Assembly (NCBI GenBank): GCA_029256575.1
Contig: JAQSXR010000008.1
Span: 1-64,000, forward strand
Length of the DNA stretch: 64,000 bases
Origin: Clostridiales bacterium
GTDB lineage: Bacteria; Bacillota; Clostridia; Lachnospirales; JAQSXR01
Direction of reading: 5' to 3'
Shown here: positions 46,066 through 56,627 of the stretch, in pieces
Layout of the letters: each line of letters begins with the position of its first letter
Position numbering within the stretch: the first letter of the stretch is position 1
Position numbers and translations under genes: made by a program
The notes under the pieces: generated by a model
The model's input: only the letters and a program-made list of their open reading frames with translations
What the model was told of the DNA's origin: nothing
Database searches by the model: none

Positions 46066-46869
46066 TTATTCCGTTTTGTTTTCATATGCAGCTATATCTT
46101 CTAGAGTTGTTGTAATCTCTTGCCCTGTTATTAATCCAAGAATATTAATTGCAGAATAAGCCTGTTGTTGGTATTTGGTTATAGATGCCGTACCGTCATT
46201 TTTATGATCCCCATAATATCCAAATGAACCAAAATTCCCACCTTCAATTATCACTTCTGTAAAATCATCTGGTAACATATCTTTATATTTATTATATTTT
46301 TTTATGTTCATTACTTTATCTTCAGTTCCATATAAAGAAATTACTTTTAGTCCACTATCTGACAAATCATTAGTTGAAAAAGCTCCTAACAAAAATACTC
46401 CTTTTACCAAATCTGTATTCTCAGATGCAAATTCAGCTGCAATCCTTCCACCCGAACCATGTCCTCCAATATACCAATCTGATACAAATTCAAGTTTATC
46501 CATTGCTTTATTTGCTGCATCTTTATCTAATATTGGTAAATTATATGGCATTTCGAGCAGAATACATGCAAACCCTTGGGATGCCATCATTTTTAGCATC
46601 GGTGCATATGCTGTATATTCAATCTTATTACCTGGATAGAAAATAATCCCTTCTCTTGGAGTAATGTTTGATGGTGTATATATTATCATATCATCACCTT
46701 GGGTAACATATACATTTGCGCTAACTCCCATTACCTCTTTTACTTGCTCTTCTGTTTCATAATATTGAGAAATGTAAACTGCTACTCCAACAACACCCAG
46801 CAATACAACTACTAACACCACTTTAATAATATTAAACAATAATTTTTTTGAACTTGTTTTTTCCTCCAT
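46066..46869 (-). CDS. Membrane-anchored alpha/beta hydrolase
   Basis: The 267-residue product begins with one membrane anchor (about residues 13-32) and has an alpha/beta hydrolase domain outside. The nucleophile elbow reads GGHGSGG (near residue 130) rather than the more common GHSLGG. A Ser is still in the right place and ISLYGTEDKV supplies a candidate Asp. GSFGYYGDHKNDG near the C-terminus may supply the His. It matches the Abhydrolase_5 type. It is the last gene before the terminator and lies 2 bp after uvrC, so it is co-transcribed. Confidence 0.88.
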   Translation of the reverse strand: MEEKTSSKKLLFNIIKVVLVVVLLGVVGVAVYISQYYETEEQVKEVMGVSANVYVTQGDDMIIYTPSNITPREGIIFYPGNKIEYTAYAPMLKMMASQGFACILLEMPYNLPILDKDAANKAMDKLEFVSDWYIGGHGSGGRIAAEFASENTDLVKGVFLLGAFSTNDLSDSGLKVISLYGTEDKVMNIKKYNKYKDMLPDDFTEVIIEGGNFGSFGYYGDHKNDGTASITKYQQQAYSAINILGLITGQEITTTLEDIAAYENKTE

Positions 46870-46871
46870 GA

Positions 46872-48752
46872 TTAATTTCCTCCCTTTCTATTTCTGAAAA
46901 ATGTATATATTTCACTTGCAAGTTTTGGGGTAATTCCATCAACTTGTGCTAAATCAATTTCCTCTGCCTGTGCGATTGCCTCAATTGATTTAAAATATCC
47001 CATTAATGCTTTTCTTTTTGCTGGACCTATTCCATTTATATCATCCAATATTGAATGTAACTGTACTTTTCCTCTTAATGTTTTATGATACTCAATTGCA
47101 AATCTATGTGTCTCATCTTGAATTCTAGCTATCAATTTAAATACAAAGCTATTCTTTTGTATCGGTACTTCTTCATTGTCATAATAGAGACCACGCGTAT
47201 TATGATTATCATCCTTAACCATCCCACAAACTTTAATATTTAACTTCATTCCTTCCAAAACCCTTAACGCTACGTTAACTTGACCTTTACCACCATCCAT
47301 TAATATTAAATCTGGAAGCGTCGTGAAACTACCAAATTTCTCATCGAGATTTTTCTCTCTTAATTCTTCTTTTTCACGAATCGCATGGCTAAACCTTCTG
47401 GTAAGTACCTCTTCCATTGATTTATAATCGTTAGGTCCGATGACATCACGAATTCTAAATCTTCTGTAATCGTTTTTCTTCGGTTTCCCTCCTTCATATA
47501 CAACCATAGATCCTACTGATTCATAACCGCTTGTATTTGAGATATCATATGATTCTATTCGATTTAGATATTCCATATTTAATAAATCTCTAAGTTCATC
47601 CGCTGCCCCTGCTGTAGCTTTCAATTCTCTTTTTTTCTTTTCATCAATTTGAACAAAAGCATTTGATGCATTTTTTGATGCAAGTGTAATCATTTCTGAC
47701 TTTTCACCTTTTTGGGGAACCTTTATTTCAACTTTATGGCCTTTTCGTTCCGATAACCACTCTTTGATAATTGCCTCTTCACTTTCTACGATAGCATATT
47801 CCAATAAAATTTCTTTTGGTATATATGGTGTACCTGCATAGAATTGCTTTACAAAGTCTGTCATAATCTCTTCTTTTGACAGTCCCTCAACTCCATTCAG
47901 GAAAAATTGATCATGTCCTAGCAATCTGCCTTCACGAATAAAGAAAGCTTGAACAACTGCATCATCATCAACTCTAGCCATGGCTAAGACATCTTGCTCT
48001 TTCAAGCCGCTATTACTCATCTTTTGTTTTTGGCTCATTATCTTTACACTATTTATCAAATCACGGTATTCGGCTGCTTTTTCAAACTCCATATTTTCAG
48101 CGGAACTAGCCATTTTTTCTTCAAGCATTTTTGTAACCTTTTGTGTTTTCCCATTTAGAAAATCAGCAACATCATCAATTACTTTATTATATTCTTCTTT
48201 TGAAATTAATGCATTGCATGGACCGGAACATTGTCCGATGTGATAATTCAAGCAAACTCTTTGTTTCCCAATGTCTCTTGGAAGCCTTCTATCACAATCT
48301 CTGATTTTCCAAACTTTTTTGATAAAATCAAGACAATCTTTTACCGCTCCTACACTAGTATATGGTCCAAAGTATTTTGCTTTGTCTTTTTTCATTGTTC
48401 TTGTTAAGAATACCCTTGGATATTCCTCATTTATTGTTAATTTTACATATGGGTATTGTTTATCATCCTTCAGCATTGTATTATATTTTGGATGATGTAA
48501 TTTAATAAGATTACATTCTAATACAAGTGCTTCAAGTTCAGAATCTGTTATTATATATTCAAAATGATCGATATTTTCAACCATATGTTGTATTTTTAAT
48601 GATAAGTTTCTATTTGATTGAAAATATTGTCTAACTCTATTCTTTAAAACAATCGCTTTTCCAACATAGATTATGTCATCATGAACATTTTTCATAATAT
48701 ATACGCCAGGCTTATCCGGTAGTTTTTTTAATTCTTCTTGTATATCAAACAT
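46872..48752 (-). CDS. uvrC: Excinuclease ABC subunit C
   Basis: The dual-incision nuclease of nucleotide excision repair, 626 residues. It has an N-terminal GIY-YIG domain (PGVYIMKN...IIYVGKA) and a cysteine cluster near residue 148. The UVR motif is at about residues 195-230, then an RNase H-like second nuclease domain ([18 protein letters not shown]), and C-terminal helix-hairpin-helix DNA binding ends the protein. All are present. A strong AGGAGTGAG precedes the ATG. Unlike uvrA and uvrB, no LexA-like box is clear upstream. Confidence 0.97.
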   Translation of the reverse strand: MFDIQEELKKLPDKPGVYIMKNVHDDIIYVGKAIVLKNRVRQYFQSNRNLSLKIQHMVENIDHFEYIITDSELEALVLECNLIKLHHPKYNTMLKDDKQYPYVKLTINEEYPRVFLTRTMKKDKAKYFGPYTSVGAVKDCLDFIKKVWKIRDCDRRLPRDIGKQRVCLNYHIGQCSGPCNALISKEEYNKVIDDVADFLNGKTQKVTKMLEEKMASSAENMEFEKAAEYRDLINSVKIMSQKQKMSNSGLKEQDVLAMARVDDDAVVQAFFIREGRLLGHDQFFLNGVEGLSKEEIMTDFVKQFYAGTPYIPKEILLEYAIVESEEAIIKEWLSERKGHKVEIKVPQKGEKSEMITLASKNASNAFVQIDEKKKRELKATAGAADELRDLLNMEYLNRIESYDISNTSGYESVGSMVVYEGGKPKKNDYRRFRIRDVIGPNDYKSMEEVLTRRFSHAIREKEELREKNLDEKFGSFTTLPDLILMDGGKGQVNVALRVLEGMKLNIKVCGMVKDDNHNTRGLYYDNEEVPIQKNSFVFKLIARIQDETHRFAIEYHKTLRGKVQLHSILDDINGIGPAKRKALMGYFKSIEAIAQAEEIDLAQVDGITPKLASEIYTFFRNRKGGN

Positions 48753-48970
48753 AATCTCACTCCTTCATTCTTTTTTACTAAAAACGTCTACACTATACGA
48801 TTGAAACAAAAAAACTTGGTCCTTTGCAAGTACGACGAACTTTTCTATCGCATAAATATAAGAAAACTCTAGTTTTTTCTCTTAACAAAATACAAATTAT
48901 GTAATAGAATAGAATTAGATATAAAAACAATTTTTATTAACTCATTCACCATACATATTAGGAGAATTTC

Positions 48971-49930
48971 ATGAAAAAATCAACAAGAAAATTTCCCTTC
49001 AATAAAATAATTATTACCTTACTATGCATTTCACTACTTGTTTCAATTGGTTTTTCATTTAAAATATATAATTATTACTTAGATGCAAACGATCTTCTTC
49101 AATATTTTGAAGGAGAGAATGATCTATTACGTTTCTCACTATCGGAAGCGAATGGAACTGTAAATGACTTGTCTTCTGAGATTGATCATTCAAAAGATAT
49201 CGAATCACAATTCTATGAATACGAATATTTATATGATGAGGCTCAAGTAAAGTATGAAATGTTAAAGATTGATTACAACTTACTTGAGAATTATAAGTTT
49301 GAAGCCAATAAGAAGATTGCTTATTTAACTTTTGATGATGGCCCTTCAAATGAGACTCTTGAAATGTTGAAGATTCTTAAACAGTATGATGTCAAGGCAA
49401 CATTTTTTGTAAATAATGGGGCTAATGCTGTTATAAAAGAAATAAGTAATCAAGGGCATCTGCTTGCCAACCACACTAGTTCACATCAGTACAATAATTT
49501 ATACGTCAGTACAGAGACCTTCAAGTCTGATATACTAAAGCTACAAGAGACCGTATATGATCTCACAGGTCAAACAACTAATATCTTTCGTTTTCCCGGC
49601 GGTTCCAATACTGGGTACATAAAAAAAGTAACAGGAAGTAGTGATATAACCCATTTCAAAGAAGCTCTTACTGAAATGGGATACATTTACTTTGATTGGA
49701 ATGTAGATAGTGGAGATGCAAGAGGTAAAAATGTCAGTACTAGTACGATTGCAAATAATGTTCTCGATCAATGTATGGGTAAACGTGAAGCTGTAATATT
49801 AATGCATACCCTAGATTCTAAACACACAACTACACTTGCTTTACCCTTGATAATCGAAGGATTACTTGAACAAGGCTTTAGCTTTGCAATTCTAAGCAAT
49901 AAAACTGCTCCTATTCGCTTTATAGATTAA
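48971..49930 (+). CDS. Membrane-anchored polysaccharide deacetylase with coiled coil
   Basis: The 319-residue plus-strand product has one N-terminal membrane helix (about residues 12-29), a coiled coil or stalk (residues 35-115) and a NodB/CE4 domain. Motifs are TFDDGPS (about residue 121), HTSSH, and RFPGGSNTG; the terminal LMHTLDSK is also typical. It likely deacetylates cell-wall GlcNAc or MurNAc, giving lysozyme resistance, an inference from family. A second CE4 gene is at 15559. AGGAGAA precedes the ATG. Confidence 0.93.
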   Translation: MKKSTRKFPFNKIIITLLCISLLVSIGFSFKIYNYYLDANDLLQYFEGENDLLRFSLSEANGTVNDLSSEIDHSKDIESQFYEYEYLYDEAQVKYEMLKIDYNLLENYKFEANKKIAYLTFDDGPSNETLEMLKILKQYDVKATFFVNNGANAVIKEISNQGHLLANHTSSHQYNNLYVSTETFKSDILKLQETVYDLTGQTTNIFRFPGGSNTGYIKKVTGSSDITHFKEALTEMGYIYFDWNVDSGDARGKNVSTSTIANNVLDQCMGKREAVILMHTLDSKHTTTLALPLIIEGLLEQGFSFAILSNKTAPIRFID

Positions 49931-49931
49931 A

Positions 49932-50018
49932 TGGGATTTTTCAAGATGCATAGAAATATATTTACACTCCTTAAGGATAAAATATATTTTTATTATTTTG
50001 AAAAATCCCTTTTTCTTT
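49932..50018. terminator. Long bidirectional terminator hairpin
   Basis: GGGATTTTTCAA at 49932 pairs with TTGAAAAATCCC ending at 50009, followed by a T-run on the plus strand. It separates the convergent deacetylase and uvrA genes. Confidence 0.75.
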
Positions 50019-50034
50019 TTATATATCTTTTTTT

Positions 50035-52857
50035 TTATAATATCTTCTTTAAAAATTTACCCGTATACGATTTTTTTACATTTGTAATTTCTTCTGGTGT
50101 TCCTGTAGCGATTACTGTACCGCCATTATCTCCGCCTTCTGGTCCAATATCAATAACATAGTCAGCAGTTTTGATAACTTCTAGATTGTGCTCAATAATA
50201 AGTACTGTGTTGCCACCTTCTGTTAATCTTTGTATAATTCCTACTAATTTATGAACATCCGCAAAATGGAGCCCTGTCGTTGGTTCGTCAAGAATATAAA
50301 TCGTCTTACCTGTACTTCTTTTACTAAGTTCAGTAGCAAGCTTTACTCTTTGCGCTTCACCACCTGACAATGTAGTAGATGGTTGTCCTAATTTAATGTA
50401 GGATAGTCCCACATCATTTAGTGTTTCTATTTTACGGCTAATACTTGGTATATTTTCAAAGAAAGTCACCGCTTCTTCTACTGTCATATCTAATACATCC
50501 GCAATTGTTTTACCTTTGTAATGTACTTCTAATGTCTCTCTATTATATCTTTTTCCACCACATACTTCACAAGGAACATATACGTCCGGTAAAAAATGCA
50601 TTTCTATTTTTAATATTCCATCTCCGCTACAAGCTTCGCAACGACCGCCCTTTACGTTAAAACTAAATCTACCTTTTTGATAGCCTCTAACCTTCGCTTC
50701 TTGAGTTGCCGCAAACAAGTCTCTAATCATATCAAAAACTCCAGTATATGTTGCTGGATTCGATCTTGGAGTACGCCCGATTGGTGATTGATCGATATTA
50801 ATTACTTTATCTAAATTTTCAATTCCTAACATATCCTGGTGTTTACCAGGTTTAAATTTAGCTCTATTTAAATCTCTTGCTAGTCGCTTATAAACGATTT
50901 CATTGATCAAAGAACTTTTCCCTGAACCAGAAACCCCTGTAATACATGTAATAATTCCTAATGGAATGTCAACATCGATATTTTTTAAATTATTCTCAGT
51001 AGCACCTATGATTTTTAAGAATCGATCGGCTACTCTTCTTTCTTTCGGTATTTCGATTTTCGTTCGCCCACTTAGATACGCTCCTGTAATCGAATCCTTA
51101 TTCTCCATAATTTCATCTGCTGTACCCATTGCAATTATTTCGCCGCCATGTACCCCAGCACCAGGTCCAACATCTACTATACAGTCTGCTGCAAACATTG
51201 TATCTTCATCATGTTCAACCACGATTAATGTATTTCCAAGTTCCTTCAATCCAACTAAAGATTTAATCAGTCTTTCGTTATCTCTCTGATGTAATCCAAT
51301 ACTTGGTTCATCTAGAATGTATATTACTCCTACTAAACCAGATCCTATTTGAGTTGCAAGTCTAATTCTCTGTGCCTCACCGCCAGAGAGAGTTGCTGCT
51401 GTTCTTGATAAAGTTAAATATTCTAATCCAACGTCATTTAAAAATCCAATTCTAGCATTAATTTCTTTTAAAATTTGTTCCGCTATCATCGTTTGTCTAT
51501 TATCAAATTGGATATCACTAAAAAACTTTTGTGTTTTCTTTATTGAAAGTTTCGTTAATTCCATTATATTTTTTCCACTTACTGTTACAGCAAGTGCTTC
51601 TGGCTTTAACTTATTACCGTGGCAGGCTTCACAATCTGCACTCGTCATTAAAGACTCATATTCCTGCTTCATATATTCCGATGAAGTTTCTTTGTATCTT
51701 CTATCAAGGCTGTTCAATACCCCTTCGAAGTTCATTTCATACTTACCCTCACCACGTTCATTTTTATACTTGACTTGGAAGGTCTTTCCTCCAGTACCAT
51801 AAAGAACGATATTTTGCTTCTCTTCAGGCAAATCTTCAAAAGGTACATCTAAATCTATGCCAAATTTATCAGCTAAAGCTTTAAACATAATTCCGGTATT
51901 ACTATCATCAATTGCTGTTGAATACCATCCCGGTGCTTTTATCGCTCCTCCTGAAATACTTAACTTTGGATTCGGTATAACTAAATTTTTATCAAACTCA
52001 AGTTTGTAACCTAATCCATAGCAGTGCGGGCATGCACCAAACGGATTATTAAACGAGAATAATCTTGGTTCTATTTCATCAATACTAATTCCACAATCTG
52101 CACATGCAAAATTTTGACTCAATGTAATTTGATCTTGCCCTATTACATCAACAAAAACTAATCCCTCCGACAATGCAAGCACAGTCTCAAGTGAATCTGC
52201 CAATCTTTTTTCAATTCCTTCTCTAACAACTAGCCTATCTACAACAATTTCAATATTATGTTTCTTATTTTTTTCAATTTGGATATCTTCCGTTAATTCA
52301 TATATATTTCCATCAATTCTTACTCTTACATAACCACTTTTCTTAGCGTGTTCTAATATCTTGGTATGTTCTCCTTTTCTGCCTTTGACAACAGGTGCAA
52401 GAAGTTGAATTTTCGTGTTTTCTGGTAATTTTATTATCTCGTCCACCATTTGATCTATTGTTTGTTTTTTAATCTCTTTCCCACATTTAGGGCAGTGTGG
52501 TATTCCCACTCTTGCATAAAGCAATCTGAAATAATCATAGATTTCTGTTACTGTTCCAACTGTGGAACGTGGATTTCTGTTTGTTGTTTTCTGGTCAATT
52601 GAAATTGCTGGTGATAACCCTTCAATGTTGTCAACATCTGGCTTTTCCATTTGCCCCAAAAATTGTCTTGCATACGAAGATAGCGATTCTACATAGCGTC
52701 TTTGACCTTCCGCATATATAGTATCGAAAGCAAGTGATGTTTTTCCAGAACCACTTAATCCAGTAAATACAACAAACTGATCTCTTGGTATATCAATATC
52801 TATGTTTTTTAAGTTATTTTCCCTTGCTCCTCTTATTTTAATAAAATTCCCATTCAT
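50035..52857 (-). CDS. uvrA: Excinuclease ABC subunit A
   Basis: Damage-recognition ATPase of 940 residues from the ATG at 52857, which has AGGAG upstream and gives the canonical length. It has two ABC ATPase cores: [14 protein letters not shown] near the N-terminus and [14 protein letters not shown] in the second half, with signatures TLSGGEAQR. Zinc sites are CADCG...CPHC and CEACSGDGI...CEVCGG. It is the last gene of the uvrB-HAD-GNAT-uvrA group, 39 bp after GNAT. Confidence 0.97.
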   Translation of the reverse strand: MNGNFIKIRGARENNLKNIDIDIPRDQFVVFTGLSGSGKTSLAFDTIYAEGQRRYVESLSSYARQFLGQMEKPDVDNIEGLSPAISIDQKTTNRNPRSTVGTVTEIYDYFRLLYARVGIPHCPKCGKEIKKQTIDQMVDEIIKLPENTKIQLLAPVVKGRKGEHTKILEHAKKSGYVRVRIDGNIYELTEDIQIEKNKKHNIEIVVDRLVVREGIEKRLADSLETVLALSEGLVFVDVIGQDQITLSQNFACADCGISIDEIEPRLFSFNNPFGACPHCYGLGYKLEFDKNLVIPNPKLSISGGAIKAPGWYSTAIDDSNTGIMFKALADKFGIDLDVPFEDLPEEKQNIVLYGTGGKTFQVKYKNERGEGKYEMNFEGVLNSLDRRYKETSSEYMKQEYESLMTSADCEACHGNKLKPEALAVTVSGKNIMELTKLSIKKTQKFFSDIQFDNRQTMIAEQILKEINARIGFLNDVGLEYLTLSRTAATLSGGEAQRIRLATQIGSGLVGVIYILDEPSIGLHQRDNERLIKSLVGLKELGNTLIVVEHDEDTMFAADCIVDVGPGAGVHGGEIIAMGTADEIMENKDSITGAYLSGRTKIEIPKERRVADRFLKIIGATENNLKNIDVDIPLGIITCITGVSGSGKSSLINEIVYKRLARDLNRAKFKPGKHQDMLGIENLDKVINIDQSPIGRTPRSNPATYTGVFDMIRDLFAATQEAKVRGYQKGRFSFNVKGGRCEACSGDGILKIEMHFLPDVYVPCEVCGGKRYNRETLEVHYKGKTIADVLDMTVEEAVTFFENIPSISRKIETLNDVGLSYIKLGQPSTTLSGGEAQRVKLATELSKRSTGKTIYILDEPTTGLHFADVHKLVGIIQRLTEGGNTVLIIEHNLEVIKTADYVIDIGPEGGDNGGTVIATGTPEEITNVKKSYTGKFLKKIL

Positions 52858-52895
52858 ACTGTTTCTCCTGTCATCTATTTCATTCAAAACTATAA

Positions 52896-53369
52896 TTACT
52901 GTAACATTAACATATATAGCTGTTCGTCAGTATTAATATCTTTTATATACTCAAAATCCAACTTTTTTATTAAATTAATGGATTTTATATTTTCTTTACC
53001 TATAATTGCAATAACTTCTTTCGCTTCTAATTCATTTTTTAGATACTCAAGCACAAAATAACAAGCTTCCGTTGCATGCCCTTTTCCCTGTGATTGAATA
53101 TTAATTGCGTACTCTAATTCAAAGTAATTTTGTCCATCTATATCTCTGTTTTGAATACCACATTCACCAATTATTTTACCAGTCTCTTTTTCGATAAGTA
53201 GCCATAACCCATATCCAAAAAAATTATAGGCATTTCTAATATACGCTTTTAATTTTTCTTTTTCATCATTAATATTTTGGAAATTCTGTATGTAACTAGT
53301 CATTTCAGATTCGATATACATCTTACATACTTCATCAATATCATTTTCACCTATTTCTTTGATAATCAG
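52896..53369 (-). CDS. GNAT-family N-acetyltransferase with unusual start
   Basis: The frame is open from a CTG at 53369 directly after the stop of the HAD gene, giving 157 residues. The first ATG, at 53321, would cut into the fold. The GNAT core shows [23 protein letters not shown] and the acetyl-CoA loop [11 protein letters not shown]. Just upstream the sequence ATGACTG carries an ATG out of frame by one base, with GGAG correctly placed. Either CTG initiates by coupling or a base was inserted. Substrate is unknown. Confidence 0.75.
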   Translation of the reverse strand: MIIKEIGENDIDEVCKMYIESEMTSYIQNFQNINDEKEKLKAYIRNAYNFFGYGLWLLIEKETGKIIGECGIQNRDIDGQNYFELEYAINIQSQGKGHATEACYFVLEYLKNELEAKEVIAIIGKENIKSINLIKKLDFEYIKDINTDEQLYMLMLQ

Positions 53370-54065
53370 TCATTTTGTTTCTCCGATAATAACTGGTTCT
53401 CCATTCTTTCTCTTATACACTGTCTCTACAAATTTGAAATCTACTTCTTCAAATCCCTCAATTAATATGTTAGCATTACTCAAATCTTGGTTTCCTGAAT
53501 TCAGATTTATAAAACCAATACAAGGCATCCCTGCATTTTTTGCTGCATTTACTCCATTCTTTGAATCTTCTATAACAACACATTCAGAGGCCTCTACTCC
53601 AAGAACTTTAGCCGCCTTGTAAAATACATCTGGTGCAGGTTTTGGGTTTGGTACGTCTTCTCCACTCACTAACTCATCAAAATACTCAAGTAATCCTAGT
53701 TTCGTAATAACTTCTTTTATATATGGCAATGCAGAGGAAGACGCAACTGCAAGTTTTATTCCATTTTTCTTTAAATCTTTAACTAATTCCGTAATTCCTT
53801 CAATTCCTTGATGACCATCTTTTTCTATTAATAAACGTTTCTTCTCAAGTTGAATTTTTAATAATTCTTCCACTGTTGTATCTAGATTGAATTCTTTAAT
53901 CGCTTCGCCCCATAAATAAATGTTTGTTGAGCCAATAAATTGATTAAAAAACTCCATCTCTACATATATACCGAAATCCTTAAGTGTCAATAAAACTGCT
54001 TCTCCATGCATTGGTTCACTATCAACAATAACTCCATCCATATCAAATAATACTGCTTTTAACAT
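53370..54065 (-). CDS. HAD-superfamily phosphatase/phosphoglucomutase-like
   Basis: The 231 residues carry HAD motif I FDMDGVIVDSEP at the N-terminus, motif II VASSSALP, and motif III/IV around IEDSKNGVNAAKNAG. The cap-domain type resembles beta-phosphoglucomutase and related sugar-phosphate phosphatases. The Asp pair is intact so it should be catalytic; substrate cannot be stated. It lies 11 bp after uvrB and touches the GNAT frame. Confidence 0.9.
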   Translation of the reverse strand: MLKAVLFDMDGVIVDSEPMHGEAVLLTLKDFGIYVEMEFFNQFIGSTNIYLWGEAIKEFNLDTTVEELLKIQLEKKRLLIEKDGHQGIEGITELVKDLKKNGIKLAVASSSALPYIKEVITKLGLLEYFDELVSGEDVPNPKPAPDVFYKAAKVLGVEASECVVIEDSKNGVNAAKNAGMPCIGFINLNSGNQDLSNANILIEGFEEVDFKFVETVYKRKNGEPVIIGETK

Positions 54066-54076
54066 AAAAATCCCTC

Positions 54077-56062
54077 CTATAATTCCTGAATTTGTTTTTG
54101 AACTTCTATTAATCTATCTCTAAGCTGTGCTGCTTGCTCAAATTGTAATTCAACTGCTGCTGCATTCATATCTTTACGAATCTTCTTAACTAACGCTTCT
54201 AATTCTTCTTTACTCATTGATTCTGGTTCTTTATCAAGGGTATAACTTGCTTTCCCTTCTGCTGCTTTTGTTATTCGAATTAAATCTCTAACTTTCTTAA
54301 TAATTGTTTGAGGAGTAATTCCATGCTCTTCATTATATTTTTGCTGTATCGCTCTTCTTCTATTGGTTTCAGATAATGCTTTTTCCATTGATGCAGTAAT
54401 TCTGTCCGCATACATAATAACTCTACCTTCAGAATTTCGAGCAGTTCGTCCTATTGTTTGTATGAGTGATGTTTCTGAACGAAGAAAACCTTCTTTATCC
54501 GCATCAAGAATAGCAACTAATGTTACTTCTGGAATATCAAGTCCTTCTCTTAATAAATTAATACCAACTAAAACATCGAACACATCAAGACGCAAATCTC
54601 TTATTATCTCTAAACGCTCTAAAGTAACAATATCTGAATGAAGATACTTTACTCGAATTCCAACTTCGCGCATATAAGCTGTTAGATCCTCTGACATTCT
54701 CTTCGTAAGCGTAGTTATTAGCACCTTATTTCTCTTCTCTATCTCTTTATTCACTTCTTTAATTAAATCGTCTATTTGCCCTTCTATCGGCCTTACTTCG
54801 ACTTCTGGATCAAGTAGTCCAGTAGGTCTTATAATTTGTTCAACTCTAGTTTGTTCATGCTCAACTTCATATACAGATGGAGTTGCAGATACGAATAATA
54901 ATTGATTTATTTTATCTTCAAACTCACCAAAATTAAGCGGTCTATTTTCTTTCGCAGACGGTAGTCTAAACCCATAATCCACTAAATTAGCTTTTCTCGC
55001 TTGGTCTCCTGCATGCATACCTCGAATCTGAGGTATTGTTATATGTGATTCATCTACTATAATTAAAAAGTCATCCGGAAAATAATCGATTAATGTATGA
55101 GGCGTACTTCCTGGTTCTCTGCCTGCTAAATGCATGGAGTAATTCTCAATACCAGAACAAATTCCTGTTTCTCTTAACATCTCAATATCAAAATTTGTTC
55201 TTTGAGCAATTCTCTGTGCCTCGAGCAATTTATCTTCTGCTTTAAAATTAGAAACTGTTTTGGTTAACTCCTCTTCAATTCCTTCTACAGCTTGTGCAAG
55301 CTTTTCAGGTTCCGTAACATAATGTGATGCTGGGAAAATTGCAACATGTTCTCGCTCACATTTAACAGTACCCGTTAATGCCTCTATTTCACAAATTCTA
55401 TCTATTTCATCGCCAAAAAATTCAATTCGAATTGCAACTTCATCACTTCCTGATGGAAATACTTCAACCACATCTCCTCGAACTCTAAAAGTACTACGTT
55501 TAAAATCTAAATCATTTCTTTTGTACTGAATATCTACTAGTTTTCTTATAACTTCATCGCGGTCTCTATGCATTCCACGTCTTAGTGAAATTACCATTGA
55601 ACTGTAATCTACTGGACTACCTAACCCATATATACAAGATACACTGGCTACAATTATTACATCATTACGTTCAGAAAGTGCGGCCGTTGCAGAGTGACGA
55701 AGTTTATCTATTTCTTCGTTTATCGAACTATCTTTTTCTATATAGGTATCGGTATGAGCAATATATGCTTCTGGTTGAAAGTAATCATAATAACTTACAA
55801 AATATTCGACTGCATTATCAGGGAAAAATTCTTTGAATTCACTATATAATTGCGCTGCTAACGTTTTATTATGAGCAATAATCAACGTAGGCTTTTGAAT
55901 CCTTTGAATAACTTGAGCCATTGTAAATGTTTTACCAGATCCTGTAACTCCCAGTAAAGTTTGAAACATCTTTCCTTCATTAAACCCTTCAACGAGACCT
56001 TCAATTGCCTGTGGTTGGTCCCCTGTTGGTTCAAATTCAGCTACTAGTTTAAATTCACTCAT
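54077..56062 (-). CDS. uvrB: Excinuclease ABC subunit B
   Basis: The damage-verifying helicase of nucleotide excision repair, 661 residues. Walker A is GVTGSGKT near residue 40, with the beta-hairpin region [11 protein letters not shown] just after. DESH is the DEAD-box variant, then motif [15 protein letters not shown] and a C-terminal UVR motif ([27 protein letters not shown]). The promoter overlaps a LexA-type operator at 56154-56167. It is first in the uvrB-HAD-GNAT-uvrA transcript. Confidence 0.97.
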   Translation of the reverse strand: MSEFKLVAEFEPTGDQPQAIEGLVEGFNEGKMFQTLLGVTGSGKTFTMAQVIQRIQKPTLIIAHNKTLAAQLYSEFKEFFPDNAVEYFVSYYDYFQPEAYIAHTDTYIEKDSSINEEIDKLRHSATAALSERNDVIIVASVSCIYGLGSPVDYSSMVISLRRGMHRDRDEVIRKLVDIQYKRNDLDFKRSTFRVRGDVVEVFPSGSDEVAIRIEFFGDEIDRICEIEALTGTVKCEREHVAIFPASHYVTEPEKLAQAVEGIEEELTKTVSNFKAEDKLLEAQRIAQRTNFDIEMLRETGICSGIENYSMHLAGREPGSTPHTLIDYFPDDFLIIVDESHITIPQIRGMHAGDQARKANLVDYGFRLPSAKENRPLNFGEFEDKINQLLFVSATPSVYEVEHEQTRVEQIIRPTGLLDPEVEVRPIEGQIDDLIKEVNKEIEKRNKVLITTLTKRMSEDLTAYMREVGIRVKYLHSDIVTLERLEIIRDLRLDVFDVLVGINLLREGLDIPEVTLVAILDADKEGFLRSETSLIQTIGRTARNSEGRVIMYADRITASMEKALSETNRRRAIQQKYNEEHGITPQTIIKKVRDLIRITKAAEGKASYTLDKEPESMSKEELEALVKKIRKDMNAAAVELQFEQAAQLRDRLIEVQKQIQEL

Positions 56063-56127
56063 CCTATCACCTTCTTCATAAAATATAATAATCTATTATA
56101 CCAATTATCGACATGTTTATTAAACGG

Positions 56128-56156
56128 ATTATACCATATTATTTTATCGATTGCAA
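56128..56156 (-). promoter_or_regulatory. Promoter of uvrB
   Basis: Minus strand: -35 TTGCAA (56151-56156), 17-bp spacer, perfect -10 TATAAT (56128-56133). A second TATAAT lies nearer the gene in a related TTGGTATAAT context. The -35 overlaps the LexA-like box. Confidence 0.75.
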
Positions 56157-56167
56157 ACATATGTTCT
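56154..56167. promoter_or_regulatory. LexA (SOS) box-like operator
   Basis: On the minus strand AGAACATATGTTTG matches the Gram-positive SOS consensus CGAACRNRYGTTYG at all but the first base. It overlaps the -35 element, where LexA would block polymerase. Confidence 0.8.
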
Positions 56168-56190
56168 AAATAAAAAAATGGAGAGGGGGG

Positions 56191-56420
56191 GTGAAAATTT
56201 GATGGGGGGTGGTGGAATAGCACCCTATATGTATATTGATTTTTGGGTGCCTTACCTTCAAGTGGCATATTTCTTACAAGCCTCTGTACATGTGAAAATA
56301 CTCACTATGTTCGTTTTTCACAGAGTCTTGACGAAATATTGGCGCCACTTTCAGACGGTCACGCCAAAAATTAATATACATATAGGGTGCTATTACATTT
56401 TGGTGTTGACAAATTTTCAC
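56191..56420. repeat. ~230-bp hairpin element, distinct from the GTGGAGGCAAGAG family
   Basis: Outer arms GTGAAAATTTG and CAAATTTTCAC pair. The inner 31-base arms 56216-56246 and 56364-56394 are complementary except for one G-T pair. Further arms pair ATATTTC..ACAAG.CTCTGT with its partner near 56316-56338, leaving a small apex at about 56299-56312. No protein is supported, so this 565-bp gene-free stretch (56063-56627) holds this element and the uvrB promoter; I see nothing else. Confidence 0.85.
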
Positions 56421-56627
56421 ATGCTATCTTATGTTTTAGAAAGACATAAGGAAAAAGGGCAAATAAAAGGGCTCATAAGATATGGTATAGGGGTAGAAGG
56501 GAAAAGTGAATGGGTATATTACAACAAAAATTATTAGTAATATACTTTTAATATTTAACTTTATAATATAAAAAATATTCACAACATTTATATTTATATA
56601 ATTTACTAGTCTAGCAATGAAAATGGG

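Noticed and set aside
56151-56537. A plus-strand frame of 128 codons over the hairpin
   Set aside because: It lies across the palindrome, has low-complexity Gly/His content and no ribosome site or family resemblance. It is a by-product of the palindrome.
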